Source of the DNA: Rhabdophis nuchalis
Lineage: Eukaryota; Chordata; Lepidosauria; Squamata; Natricidae
Direction of reading: 5' to 3'
DNA length: 64,000 nt
Assembly: GCA_039707465.1 (NCBI GenBank)
Contig: CM077648.1
Coordinates: 19,007,619-19,071,618, forward strand
The notes under the pieces were generated by a model. That model was not told the DNA's origin, made no database searches, and saw only the letters and a list, made by a program, of their open reading frames with translations. Position 1 is the first letter of the stretch; each line of letters starts with the position of its first letter. Position numbers and translations under genes: made by a program. This document shows, piece after piece, positions 10,166 to 21,624 of the stretch.

Positions 10166-11821
10166 CGCAACGGGTTATCAGCACTAGTGTTAGATAAGTA
10201 AACAAAATAGTTCCAAAGTCAGCAATCTGTATGTATTTTGACATAGGAGAGACTGTCACACCTCCTGTGAGCTATGCACAAAACGACAGGTGGCTAATAT
10301 GCAACCTTTCGGCTTCTTAATATGGGTTGATGGAGATAACTGATGCTAAATTTACACCTAGGAGTAAAAGGCCATTGAGATCTTTTAACAAATTTTCAAC
10401 ACATTCCTTTGTAATGTTCCTGTGATATGGATGTTTACCTTGAGGGAAATGAGTGAGATTTTTAACTACATTTGCCAAACAACTCAGTAGTATTTAAATG
10501 AATTATAGCTCTTTTTAAACTAAAGTCACACCCTTTGGGATAAAAATAAATCTTTAAAAAAGGAAAATGATCAGCATTCATGTTATGAAAGATGGCACGG
10601 TTTCTGATCAGTCCCTCAAGTCATTCCTGCTCAGTTTAAGTGAATTTTAGTTGAAAGATTTTGATATAGAAATCTATATTTCCAGACTCAACTTTCAACT
10701 TTCAAATTGGTGCCAGATTTTTTTTTAGCTCATGACTTAAACCTAGCTTTCTTAATGCAATTTTATATTTCCCAGTAGAAATTGATGTGTTAGCCTTCGA
10801 TTTGTTGATTTTGTTGTGTTTTATTAAAAGGGAGCGCTTCTCAACTCTTCTCTTTTTTTGCTTCAAGATAACTTCATTTGGCATTTTGAATTACAGTCAA
10901 TTTAGAAAAAAGAAGGGAAGGGGGACAAAATTAGGTACCAAGAAAGAAAACTCAATGCACATCACTTTATTCATAAAAAACACTTTAGTGGGGTGCATTT
11001 AGTAATTTACCACTGTAAGCGTATGTACACACTGCTTTCAGTGCAGGCCTCTGACACTGTATTTAGTTCACACTTTGACAGCACAGCTAAAACTTCCATT
11101 TGTATGCATTTATTCTGCTTTTCACATTATGTTATCAGTCACTTTCAATATTTTTAAGCCATAGCAGTCTTTCTTCTGACTCACATTTGTCAGAATGAAC
11201 TGCCTTGATTGCTATTATTATCATCCCCTGTTCCTGAGTAAGGGAAAAAGACTTCTGGTAAGCCAAGAATATTGAAATAACTTGATAAAACAACATATTG
11301 AGCAATATAAAAGCTGAATAAATTAATATACTTTAAATAGTTAGACGGTGGGAGATCTGTTACAATAAGAAAGCCAGCATAGAATTTGTGAAACTTACAT
11401 AAAAGAATAATTAAAAGTAAATAAAGGAAAGAAATTATGTGCATTGCATTGGAAATTCATTCATTGTAAAGCCAGATGAGTTGGCCCTCACAAAATCTCT
11501 TACTTACAAGTCTGGGAAACTGGATCTTTGAAACCTTTTTCAATGGATATGGTCTCCAGAGAAAGTTTTTAAAATGTAGATTCATATGCTTGGAAAACTG
11601 GACAATCTGATTTACTTTTAATGCATGCATCACTAAGGATTCAATTACATGTCACCATATCATGCTTTAAAGAAAAGATGATTCTTGGGACACAACAACT
11701 AAGATAACAATCGAGTATTTAAAAAGGAAGAGGCCTTCTGTACTGCATAAGATAAGTAGCAGTTTTAAAACACAATCACGCAAACATTAAAAACATGCTT
11801 TACATCCATTTAAATTGGAAT
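10166..11821. other. Unassigned AT-rich sequence
   Basis: About 1.65 kb with no match elsewhere in the window and no credible reading frame. It is one of the longest repeat-free stretches here. Confidence 0.6.
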
Positions 11822-11823
11822 TA

Positions 11824-12469
11824 CCATACTTTTCGGAGTATAAGACTCACCTTTTCCCTCCAAAAAAGGTGAAAATTTGGGTACATGTTCTACACCAAAT
11901 GTAGGCTCACCCCCCCAGAGGCCAAAAATGCGAGGCATGGAGGCACTGATGGTCTGTGGCAATCCCTGCAGCCTGGAACAGCTGATTGGGGGTATTTCAG
12001 CAGTCCAATCCACCTGCCAATCAGCTGTGCTGAATCAGGCTGCATTAAGTGCTGAAGCTGACCTGGCTGGTCAGAGTTTGCAGCAACAATCACATTCAGA
12101 AAGCACAGTAACTGAGTCAGCAGGATTCAAAATAATAAGAATATACAATACATTCCCAAAAGCAGGTTATTCCTAAAAGCAGTAAATACAAGCAAAACAC
12201 AAGCAGTTTCACTTTCAGTTCTCGGCTAAGCCAGGCTCCTTCCTGTCTCCTTGTTGCTCACACAGCATATTTCAGAGTCCAAATAGCCCCTCATTGGCTG
12301 ACTTAGTTGCTATGCCTATTCATTAGCTGACCTTGTTACCATGTGTCAGCTGAATAACATGGATGCTGGTAGGCAGAGTCAGAATTTTTCTTCTTCTTAT
12401 TTACCTCCCCAAAAACTAAGGTGCACCTTATTCTCCAGTCCAGAGCATTTTATACTCCAAAAAATACGG
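11824..12469. mobile_element. Mariner/Tc1-type MITE, CCGTATTTTT terminus (copy 1)
   Basis: Starts CCATACTTTTCGGAGTATAA and ends TTATACTCCAAAAAATACGG. It is flanked by TA on both sides (11822-11823 and 12470-12471), the usual target duplication of Tc1/mariner transposases. Subterminal GACTCACC and GGTGCACC are also inverted. It has no transposase. A shorter relative is at 41977-42331. Confidence 0.8.
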
Positions 12470-12471
12470 TA

Positions 12472-13129
12472 AATGATGCTTTTTAATAAAAAAAAAATTG
12501 AAGACCTACATCTTTATATGGTGTGAAGACTTTGTAGCTTCACTGGCTCTGTGAAGAAAGTAAGAAGAAACCATAACTCTTTGTAGAGTTTGGCAAGAGC
12601 CCTCCCTTGCCAGTAAAATCCAAACGAGGAGGCCAACATAAGAACCGTGGGGAATCTGCAGACACGATGGAAGCCAAGTCACTTTGGAAGAGGAATCAAA
12701 AACAAAAAATCATGACAAACTACATCTGTACAGTTGCCCAAAAAAATTTGAATGGACATGATTGAAGCATTGGAAGAAGCGTGGATGCCAAATGGTTATC
12801 GATCTATAGGGGGGGAAAAACATAAGTTTCCATAAGTGCCCTGGGTCCTCTGTGGAGATATAAATTTAAATAAATAAATAAATTGGATCTGAAAGGAATG
12901 ATAGTCTTGCAAAGAAGCCTTGTGATTGATAGTCAGTATTAAAAGAGGAACTCCTTTTTTTTTTTCAAAGACAGATGCCATTAGAATATGACCATGCAGA
13001 AAATTACTTAATGAAAACTGGAAGTGGTCAAAACGGAAATGAAACATACAATATTGAGTGTTTTAGGAATGAGTGAATTTAGGTGGATGAAAAAAGCTAC
13101 TTAAACATCAGATAATTACTTGGTGTATA
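12472..13129 (+). other. Unassigned sequence with an L2-type tail at 12836-12883
   Basis: GCCCTGGGTCCTCTGTGGAG followed by ATATAAATTTAAATAAATAA is the 3' end of the L2-type LINE whose longer copy is at 42900-43490. The remaining sequence has no recognisable feature. Confidence 0.5.
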
Positions 13130-13440
13130 CAGTTGGTGGGCTGCTGCGTGGTCGCGTGGGTTTAGTTGAATCCTTAGCTTTGATCGCTGGCTGAGCCCGC
13201 CCACCCACCCTTGTGCTAAGCTATCCATTTATAACTAACTTTGTGGCTCGTTCCTTCCGCCCTCGCTGCCCAGTTGAGTTTTGCGCCACTCCTGCTTTAC
13301 TCATGGGAGCTGCCTGAGTTGCTTACCTGCTTCTTTGAAGCTCCGTTTCACTTCCAAAGGAGCACGTGTGAGCAAAGCTAGCACGCATGCATGCTCACAA
13401 CCAGCAAACTGCTTCTGAACGTAAGTGCAGCCCACCCCTG
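13130..13440. mobile_element. Probable MITE of the GGTGGG-terminus superfamily
   Basis: Begins CAGTTGGTGGGCTGCTGCG and ends ACGTAAGTGCAGCCCACCCCTG, giving a matched inverted terminus. The interior carries GCACGCATGCATGC. I could not find an 8-bp duplication, so boundaries rest on the termini alone. Confidence 0.55.
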
Positions 13441-13569
13441 CAAGAGACTTTCAATGCAATACCAATAACATATATAAAGAGAGATTTAAATGCAAAGGTT
13501 GGAAAAATGAAAGTATCAGGAATGACAGAAAACAAGTAGACTGAATAAATATGATCCAATCTGGTGCTG

Positions 13570-14290
13570 TCAACAGGACCTAAGGTTTGGTCTTCTGGGC
13601 TTTTGGACTATGCTGGAGCCATCTTCAAGGAACCTCTCTCTAGCAGTCCCAAAGTTGCTTTTTCAGGAGCCAACTGGACTTTCATGCTTTCCTTTTTGAA
13701 GACGTTTTGCTTCTCATCCAAGAAGCTTCTTCAGCTCTGGCAGGATGGGGACAGGAAAGTTTTATATTCCTTGCAGACAGCTGGTAATCTGCTTTAGAGG
13801 GTCATTGAAGCCCTTGGAGGTTTATCTGTGTCCTCAGAGTCACCTGAAAAGTTCTCCTGCTTCCTACACCTTCCTACTCAGGTGACCCTGAGGGCTCAGA
13901 TAAACCTCCAAGTGCTTCAACGACCCTCTAAAGGATGCAAATGTCCAGCTGTCTTCAAGGAATATAAATCCTTCCATTCTCCACTATCCTGTCAGAGGTG
14001 AAGAAGCTTCTTGGATGAGAAGCAAAACATCTTCAAAAGAAAAAAAAAGTCCAGTTGCCTCCTGAAAGAGCACCTTTGGAGCAACCATGACCTGGATAAC
14101 TGAGGATCTCTACAGACTTTCTCTCTAGCACAGGGGTCCCCAACCTTTGCAACTTTAAGTCTGAAGGACTTCAGCTCCCAGACGTCTGAGAGCTGAAGTC
14201 CTTCAGACTTAAAGTTGCAAAGGTTGGGGACCCCTGCTCTAGCAGACTGCTCCAGCATGAATCCAAAAACTCTGAAGACTAAATTTCTGG
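13570..14290. repeat. Head-to-head inverted retroelement fragment (Penelope-like candidate)
   Basis: The left arm (about 13575-13850) and right arm (about 13860-14100) are reverse complements: CATCCAAGAAGCTTCTTCAG in the left arm mirrors GAAGAAGCTTCTTGGATGAG in the right. The centre is the short junction ACACCTTCCTACTC near 13868. A second locus with the same architecture is at 52170-52475. Mirror-image terminal modules are typical of Penelope-like elements, but no reverse transcriptase or GIY-YIG sequence is present, so the class is inferred. A MITE interrupts the right side at 14131. Confidence 0.5.
14131..14236. mobile_element. Foldback hAT-type MITE, 106 bp
   Basis: Termini CAGGGGTCCCCAACCTTTGC and its mirror, with a near-continuous hairpin around CAGACGTCTG. 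Exact 8-bp duplications CTCTAGCA at 14123-14130 and 14237-14244. Confidence 0.92.
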
Positions 14291-15392
14291 TCCTGGTGAT
14301 TGGACCCAGATTGGATCCTGCAATATAATTCTAGTACACGCATATTCACCTTCATTCATGAATAAATGTGACAATGAAGGAAATTGGCAAGAAGATCAGA
14401 AAAATTCCAAGGAAAATGCCACTATGGTGGAATTGCTCAAGAATAATTATGGAACGTATGAAGGCCAGTGAGATTAAAACTTTTAAAAGTCAATACCAAA
14501 CCCTTTTAATAAAAAGAATTACAGAATGACAGCAACATTTGTAATTAATATATTCAGGAACTCACTTCATTAGAAAATCAGAGGTAAGACAGATAGCAGT
14601 CAAGTTCTCAAATAGGAAAAGACCAGATGTACATAAAATATTCATTGGGATAAAAAACAGTTAATGTTCAATTTCAACATGTAGGGACTGAGACATCTCG
14701 TTTAAGGAAAGCTAGATAGTCTGACAGGCAAACAGACAGAAAGATGATAGATGGATATTTTCTAAACCCATGCACACAAATAGCCTCACTGAAAAAGGGA
14801 GATCCAAAAAAACATTTAAGTGATTGAACCGCTGCATTTGATTATTCAAAAGTGGAGCCTTAGAAGACGTCATAGAAAATAGAAAAGAAAAAAAAACTGG
14901 ATTAATCTCAAACATTATATGAAGATTAAGTTCATGTAAATAGAATACTTAGTGGCAGTATACTAAAAGTGAGAGCTAAGCCCTCTTTAGCAACCTTATT
15001 AACTATAGGACCTTAGCAATCCAGGAGAAATTGTCCAATTATTCACTCAATTGCTTCTTGAAACTATAAATTCCTATAATTGTTATTTCCTGCACTGAGT
15101 TTAAGACGGGGCTAAATGATCTCCAGGTTTTGAAATACTATGTGTTTTATTTTCTTCCCAACCTATTGCAGAACATATTCAACAATCCTGAGATATCAAA
15201 ATGCTATTGTTTGCTGCAAAACTAGTGATAAATTGTTAAGAATTGGTTCTCTGAAACAGGGTTTATTTATTTATTTTTATTTAAAACATTGATATAGCTG
15301 TCCATGTTATATCAAACTCTAGACAGCTCCCAAACAATAGTTAGAACCACATGAAAAACAAAACAACATACTACATGCATAAATTTATTTGA
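14291..15392. other. Unassigned AT-rich sequence
   Basis: No repeat family, reading frame or boundary recognised. Confidence 0.55.
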
Positions 15393-15628
15393 ACCCTGGT
15401 GGTGCAGTATTGCAGGCAAACTCTGCCCACAGTCTGGAGTTTGACCCTGATGGATCACGAGGTTTATTAAACCTTCCATCCTTCCGAGGTTAGTAAAATA
15501 AGGACCCAGATTGCTGGGGAAAATATGCAAATAATGCTTCTACTTTGTAAACTGCCTAGAAGGCGCTGTAAAATGTTACAGAGTAATATATAAGTCTAAA
15601 TGCTACTGCTATTGCTATGTATTTTGCA
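15393..15628 (+). mobile_element. Diverged SINE of the 8462 family
   Basis: Carries CCTGGTGGTGCAGTATTGCA, CCTTCCATCCTTCCGAGG, GGACCCAGATTGCTGGGG and TATATAAGTCTAAATGCT in the same order as 8462-8720. The tail is TGCTATTGCTATG-like. Confidence 0.7.
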
Positions 15629-15752
15629 TATATCTATTAAAAGCACAAGCATTAAAACCTGGCACTAAAGTTAAGCTTTCATAGTCCATCACTAAATCCT
15701 CCCATTCACTTCACCATACCTCAGAAGTTTGGGGAAAGATTAAGTCTTAAGT

Positions 15753-16354
15753 AGGAGGCACAATGGCTCAGAGTTTCAAAATGCTGAGTTTGTCAGCTGC
15801 AAAGCTGACAGCCAGAGTTCAAGACCTCAGCAGTAACAGAATGAGCAATCCTTACATGCCCCAGCTTCTACCTAGCAGTTCTAAAGCATGCAAATGCAAG
15901 TAGATAAATAGGTACCACTTCGGTAGGAAGGTAACAGCATTCCGTGCATCTTGTCCAGAGGTGGTATTCAGCAGGTTCTGACCAGTTCTGGACAACCAGT
16001 AGCGGACATTTTGAGTAATTCGGAGAAATACCACTTCTGACTGGCCACGTCCCCATCTATTCTCTGCCTCCTGAGTCCCAGCTGATTGGGAGGAAATGGG
16101 GATTTTGCAGTAATCTTATCCTGGAGGCAGGAGAGAATGGATATTTTACAATATCCTTCACCTGCAACACCCACCTGTCATGTCACGCCCACAGAACTGG
16201 TAGTAAAGAAATTGAATCCCACCAGTGATCTTGGCTTATAATTATGTTGGCCACATGACCACAGAAATATCTTCAGGCATCGGCTAAAGAACAGAGGTAA
16301 GCATCAGCACCTAGAGTCAGAAACAGCTGGACAGGGGAAACCTTTACCTTTACC
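15753..16354 (+). mobile_element. Sauria-type SINE interrupted by a MITE
   Basis: The head CAATGGCTCAGAGTTTCAAA, body GTTGGCCACATGACCACAG and tail GGGGAAACCTTTACCTTTAC are in order, split by the MITE at 15956-16227. The 12-bp target duplication TAAGTCTTAAGT is exact (15741-15752 and 16355-16366). The head is more diverged than in other copies. Confidence 0.88.
15956..16227. mobile_element. hAT-type MITE nested in a Sauria SINE
   Basis: 272 bp, starting CAGAGGTGGTATTCAGCAGG and ending AATTGAATCCCACCAGTG. Duplications ATCTTGTC (15948-15955) and ATCTTGGC (16228-16235) differ by one base. The same subfamily is at 62539-62742, with a fragment at 40501-40545. Confidence 0.88.
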
Positions 16355-16366
16355 TAAGTCTTAAGT

Positions 16367-16758
16367 GCTTTTTCAGAAGTGAGGAGAACGGGGGCTTGCT
16401 GAGGGACAAAGATGTTTCATAGGGCAGGGACCGCCACACCTTGATTCCGTAAGATGGCAATTCTTAGTTCAGCTGTATTAATTTAACAGAAAAATATGCT
16501 GCGTTAAATAAATGCTCTTGTCCCTTTTCTAAGCCAATGTAAATCGTTGTTCAGAATCTTGGAGGCTGGCTTTAAGAGGGATAACAGAAAGCAATGTTTG
16601 CCTGGCTCTTTCTTAAGATAGAGATGGAGCTGCGCAAAACTCTTTCATGTTAAGATGTGCTGTTCCCCAGTAAAGGATGCTGAGGTAAAGGATGACACCT
16701 ACTGGTACAGCAAGCAAAATCCCGTCAAATTCAAGCTCTGTAGGGCATGGTTAGAATT
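16367..16758. other. Unassigned sequence
   Basis: No gene or element recognised between the Sauria SINE and the pentanucleotide array. Confidence 0.5.
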
Positions 16759-16905
16759 AGGATAGGATAGGATAGGATAGGATAGGATAGGATAGGATAG
16801 GATAGGATAGGATAGGATAGGATAGGATAGGATAGGATTCTTTATTGGCCAAGTATGATTGGACACACAAGGAATTTGTCTTTGGTGCAAGGAGTTTATT
16901 TTGGT
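16759..16905 (-). repeat. LINE-type 3' end with (AGGAT)n array
   Basis: About sixteen AGGAT units (16759-16838) run directly into TTCTTTATTGGCCAAGTATG and GACACACAAGGAATTTGTC. The array sits where a retroelement 3' tail would be if the element is on the minus strand. The flanking sequence looks like a common squamate LINE tail, family not determined. Confidence 0.6.
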
Positions 16906-17479
16906 TTATTTGCAAAAAAACCCAGGTAATGTCAAAGAAGGAAAATCCAGGGGGGGGGCTTTAAAGCCCACAACTCATTCTTGATAGAACTTGACCAAAG
17001 TCTAATCTTCCCCATTCAATCTCCCACAGCCTAGATGCAGTACGGAATTTAGAGGTTGATGAGCTGTGGAACCTCAGGGAGTTACTCAGGAAATATCTTC
17101 AATTTCTCAGGTTCTTGATGTGTTTAAGTAATTAAATGATAGGCATTGGAGTTTATATTTTGCTTTATTTGAAACAGTGACTGACCCCTTTTTGCATTTT
17201 AAGAGTATTGAATAATATTGTTCAATAATATAAAGGTATTGAAATGGAAATTGACGGTGATTTGGTGATTTTGGCTGAGAGGAGGGCGAGATATTTCACT
17301 GATGTGCCACACCGTTAGATGTATTTTGTTCTTAAAGAGAGAAAAAGTAAGGATATATTCATCTCTGGAAGAGCAATCCTTAGGCCTGGATTTTACCTTT
17401 TGGTGTTCAGGATGAGGATTAGTCATTGTTGCACATCAGATGAGTACTTGCAAGGAGAAATATAGTATTTACTTATAAA
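16906..17479. other. Unassigned sequence
   Basis: Contains a G run near 16951 but no identifiable gene or repeat. Confidence 0.5.
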
Positions 17480-17868
17480 TAGAATAGAATAGAATAGAAT
17501 AGAATAGAATAGAATAGAATAGAATAGAATAGAATAGAATAGAATAGAATAGAATAACAGAGTTGGAAGGAACCTTGGAGGTCTTCTAGTCCAACCCCCT
17601 GCTTAGCAGGAAACCTAATCCACTTCAGACAAATGGTTATCCAACATCATCTTAAAACCTTCTAGTGTTGGGGCATTCACAACTTCTGCAGTCAAGTTGT
17701 TCCACTGGTTAATTGTTCTGACTGTCAGGAAATTTCTCCTTAGTTCTAAGTTGCTTCTCTCCTTGATTAGTGTCCACCCATTGTTTCTTGTCCTGCCCTC
17801 TGATGCTTTGGCGAATAGCTTGACTCCATCTCCTTTGTGGCAGCCCCTGAGATATTGGAGATATAATG
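17480..17868 (-). mobile_element. CR1 LINE 3' end with (AATAG)n tail
   Basis: An array of AGAAT units (17480-17556) is followed by ACAGAGTTGGAAGGAACCTT and CTTCTAGTCCAACCCCCTGC. The reverse strand encodes the ORF2 C-terminus (KERSNLELRRNFLTVRT-like). The pentamer array is the 3' tail. The element is 5' truncated. Confidence 0.88.
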
Positions 17869-18044
17869 TTGATTTCTACAGGTGCCCATTTCAGTAAGTG
17901 ACAGGAAACATTAAAAAAGTAGAAAGAATAAAAACTAAATATACATTATCACAGAGTAGAACTATTGCCATGAATGTTACTAACTTAACACATGCAAAAT
18001 CCCAGGTCTAGACACACAACCAATTCTTCATAGCCTTACAAAAG

Positions 18045-18356
18045 TGTTGAGTCCTCGACATACGACCAACCGCAAAGTCTGGTAAACTCTGCATGACCTC
18101 TTCCACTTGTTATAATAGTAACAGCCAGTCGCGTCTGATTAGTTAAGACGCGACTGGCCGGAATTGGGTTATCGGCCTTGCTGATTGGTTCCCCGCTTGA
18201 CAGCTCTTGTATAAATAGCTGTCAAGCAGGGAAGCACCAGTCTACCACACTTCTGATACTTTGTAAATAGTTTAATACCTGAACTCTTCTCGAACCGAAT
18301 AAACTGTTTTGTTATGACTAGCCTGTGTCGGACTCACTGTCTATGAAGATTTAACA
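18045..18356 (+). mobile_element. Solo LTR, family 1 (copy 2)
   Basis: 312 bp, TGTTGAGTCC to TTTAACA, with exact 5-bp duplications AAAAG (18040-18044 and 18357-18361). Shares with 7526-7876 the opening TACGACC and AGTCTGGTAAACTCT, the hairpin CAGTCGCGTCTGATTAG / GACGCGACTG, TATAAATAGCTGTCAAGC and AATAAAC. It has one GCGTCTGATT hairpin where copy 1 has two. No internal retroviral-type region remains. Confidence 0.87.
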
Positions 18357-18361
18357 AAAAG

Positions 18362-18877
18362 GCCAACAGACCAGGTCTTCCTAATCTCTAAAGTGAGACT
18401 CTACCAGAGAGCATGGGCACCGAATGCATGTTTCCTGGTCCTCACAAGCTGACATTCCTTAACTGATGTGACCCATAACATGCCCAATCTGGTCCACCAA
18501 GGCTGCAAACTGGGAAAAGACAGTCGCGTGTCACAGCTGATCGTCAGAAATACCAGTTTGCCCTAACCAGTAGCATTTTTTTACGGTAGCATTTCACCCC
18601 TGCTTCTCTCTCAGGCCACCAGATGTCCCAGGAAGAGTAAGCTTCAGGTCCCTTCTAAGGTCATCCTGATGGACTCAGGAGACATACTTGCTCTGTTGCA
18701 CTCCTGGAGAGATGGACAGCATCTCTCCAGGAATCCATATAGCTTTTTACCTTGTTAGCCTTATAACATACTGAAGGCCTGGCTTTCCATCCAGTCATTT
18801 GACCAGGGGTTTGGGTGAATTTCTGTTAGGAGTGCTGTTTTAAAGAGTTTAATTTATTTCTTTGACTGGGCATTATG
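18362..18877. other. Unassigned sequence
   Basis: Single-copy-like within the window. No frame or repeat boundary found. Confidence 0.5.
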
Positions 18878-18885
18878 GTTTAGAC

Positions 18886-19111
18886 CAGGGGTAGTCAACC
18901 TTTTTATACCTACCGCCCACTCTTGTATCTCTGTTAGTAGTAAAATTTTCTAACCGCCCGCCGGTTCCACAGTAAGGGTGATTTATAAAGTAGGGAAGTC
19001 AATTAAATTTAAAAAAGGAAAGTGCTTCAGTACCGGACAAAACCCCTACCTCCCACCATGAAAGCTCGAACGCCCACTAGTGGGCGGTAGGGACCAGGTT
19101 GACTACCACTG
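18886..19111. mobile_element. hAT-type MITE, TAGTCAACC family (copy 2)
   Basis: 226 bp, CAGGGGTAGTCAACCTTTTT to AGGTTGACTACCACTG, homologous in reverse orientation to 457-675 (shared AGTGCTTCAGTACCGGACAA block). Exact GTTTAGAC duplications at 18878-18885 and 19112-19119. The right duplication is shared with the neighbouring MITE. Confidence 0.92.
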
Positions 19112-19119
19112 GTTTAGAC

Positions 19120-19254
19120 CAGGGGTCTCCAACCTTTGCAAGTTTAAGTCTGAAGGACTTCAGCTCCCAGATTTCTCCAGCCAGCTTTGCTGGCTGGAGA
19201 ATTCTGGGAGCTGAAGTCCTTCAAACTTAAAGTTGCAAAGGTCGGAGACCCCTG
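19120..19254. mobile_element. Foldback hAT-type MITE, 135 bp
   Basis: CAGGGGTCTCCAACCTTTGC to its mirror end, with a hairpin apex CCAGCCAGCTTTGCTGGCTGG. Exact GTTTAGAC duplications at 19112-19119 and 19255-19262. It directly follows a different MITE that uses the same octamer. Confidence 0.93.
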
Positions 19255-19262
19255 GTTTAGAC

Positions 19263-20532
19263 GATTGTGTGCAGTTCTAATTACACCACCCAGAGTCATT
19301 ATTGTAAGGTGAGCAGCTGTATAAATAATATAAATAAACAAATAAGGCTATTTAATTATGTGACGTCTGAAAATGCTGACAGTATTCACAGGTCCTGAAT
19401 TTAAGATGCGTATTTAATCTAAAACAGTATGGTAATTTATAATCGTCTAAAGATTAGGTAGCAATTCTGTGAAATTGAAAGTGAATTGAAAGTTTATTTT
19501 ACTTAGTGTAATTTACTCAGTGGGACTTACTTGCAAGTGAAACCTGCAGAGGATTAAGCTTCATGGCTCATTGATTTCAGTATTTCATGCAGCAATAACC
19601 ATAAAATACTCCTTCTGCAAACCTAATTTATGTGGAAACTGCAAACGGAAAACACTAACAAAGCGCTACTAGAAAACTTGTAAATACACACAGGTACTAC
19701 AGTATATGCCATATAATATGTGATACATTCCAATAGTCATCTGTCCATTTTATAATATGGCTGTCTGGCTGCATCTGATTAATTTTCACAAACAGATCTC
19801 CCAAGTCAAATCGTAGGATACAACTAGGACCAAAGCAAGTGTTACTGTCAGGCACTGGGCAGCCCTAAATAACATCTCAGAAATTATTTTTATGAGCGTT
19901 CAAAGGTTGATACTCTATTTCCTAGTAATGAAGCCAGCAGCTTCATGTAATTCAGCAAATTTATTTCTACGGGCATGTTCCAAGCTGTAATCCCACAGCT
20001 AAATCCACCGATCTCAGAGAGATTTAATTGTGATATGTACAGAGACCATATCCATTGTGTAACATTTCTAAGTTCAAGTGATTTCGACTGGTGAACAACA
20101 CAACTTTGTAAAAGCTCTATGGAATTTAAGCAGCAGGCATGTTGTTTAAGATGTGGCTGGTCCTGATTATGGTTTTTTTCCCCAAAGGCTCTGAAGACTT
20201 ATTACTCCTAATTACTAATTACTCCAGTGACTGGCTCCAGAGTTTTGTGACTCCTAGGAGATGTTTGAGCTGCTTCTGGCAAAATATTTTTTATTGTTGA
20301 CTTTGTATTCATCAAGAAATACAAAATACATTAAAGAGAATTACCTTATTTTTTAAGTTATGTTTGTTCTTTGTCGTTCAAATTTCATCCAGGTATCTAG
20401 GAATTATCTAAGCTAAACAGGTATTCTTAACAGATGTTGCTGATGTCAAAGTTGATGATCTGGTTGCTATTATTTTTAATTGCTCATGCCATGCACGTCA
20501 ATCGGGTGGCTCTATCAACTGAAAGATTAAAC
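19263..20532. other. Unassigned AT-rich sequence
   Basis: About 1.27 kb, no recognisable element or gene. One of the better candidates for conserved non-coding sequence on length alone. Confidence 0.55.
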
Positions 20533-20638
20533 ACGGATAGTCCTCAACTTACAACCATTCATTTAATGACCATTCAAAGTTATAACAGCGTTGATAAAAG
20601 TGACTTATGACCGTTTTTCACAGTTATAACATTTATAG
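20533..20638 (+). mobile_element. Tip100-like element, left fragment
   Basis: Starts CGGATAGTCCTCAACTTACA, then TTTAATGACCATTCAAAGTT and AAAAGTGACTTATGACCGTT, the left third of the family. It is cut off by the hAT element at 20639. Sequence at 21625-21868 could be its right part. Confidence 0.65.
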
Positions 20639-20942
20639 CATGGTGTCAAACTCGATTTCATTGAGAGCCGTATGAAGGTTATGTTTGACCATGGAGAGAT
20701 GCGGTGGGCATTGCCACGGTGGGTGTGGCCAAGGAGGGCGTAGTCATCTTGACATCACTTGTGTTGGGGGCATCAGGGGGGCCTGAGCGCTCTGCCTGCG
20801 AAAACAGGCTCCCAAGCTACATTTTCAGTTGCGACGGCCTCCTGCAACCGTTTGCTGCTCCATTTTCTCTGGCAGAGGCACCACAGGCCAGACCTTCGCT
20901 GTTTCCAGGGCGGCCCCACGGGCCTTGAGTTTGACACCCCTG
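20639..20942. mobile_element. hAT-type element, GTGTCAAACTC family
   Basis: CATGGTGTCAAACTCGATTT to GGCCTTGAGTTTGACACCCCTG. The GC-rich interior has CTCCTGCAACC and TGGCAGAGGCACCACAGGCC blocks seen in 31190, 40999, 42538 and 47493. No 8-bp duplication is evident, consistent with a later change at the right junction. Confidence 0.72.
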
Positions 20943-20988
20943 CTTTGAAACATCCCGAACCAGCCCAAAACGGGAGCAACCCACCTCT
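20943..20988. mobile_element. MITE end fragment
   Basis: ACGGGAGCAACCCACCTCTA resembles the right terminus of GGTGGG-superfamily MITEs. The left part is missing. Confidence 0.4.
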
Positions 20989-21624
20989 AATTACGAGGTC
21001 ATTAAAAGACAAATCAGTGATCTGGCTAAAGTAGAGCAATTGGATTGGATTTGAATACATTGGTGGCCTGCTTGAGTGAAAATTATCTGCACAACGGCTG
21101 TCACTTTTCTTTTTCTCAAACATGGGGAGCCTTAATCTTAGATGGGTTTATTTGGTAGGACTTCATTCTAGAGAGGTTTCATTGGGGCAACACTTCTTTT
21201 AAACTGCCCTGAAATATATGATATCCCTACTCCTGTTTCTAACAAGGTCTACGTTGTTTCACTTTGATTTGTTTGTTTTTATGTCCAATCCGCTTCAGTG
21301 ACGCTCGACCCCAAACCAATTCGGCCTTTCTTTTGGAGTTCTTTCTTTCTTTCTTCTGTCAGTCTAGCCTTTGAGATGATATGAAAGGACTCACCAAGCC
21401 ACATGAAGTTGTCTTTTCATCTTAGCAAAGATGAACATTTCACCTCTGTCAGTTCACTGCCTGGTCTCTACCTGCTTGAACAATTTTGAACAGGCTTAAT
21501 AAAGGGATAAAAGATTGTAACAAAAAACAAAAACTAGACACACACACCCCAATGTCACCTTGCCTGGGTGATTCCTAAAAAATAGAGTATGCGACCCAGT
21601 TGCAAATTGGCCACAACCCAGTAC
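20989..21624. other. Unassigned sequence
   Basis: No gene or element recognised. Includes a short ACAC run near 21539. Confidence 0.5.

Noticed and set aside
20759..21123. Overlapping GC-rich frames (91-116 codons)
   Set aside because: All lie within a hAT-type element whose GC-rich interior gives open frames on both strands in every copy.
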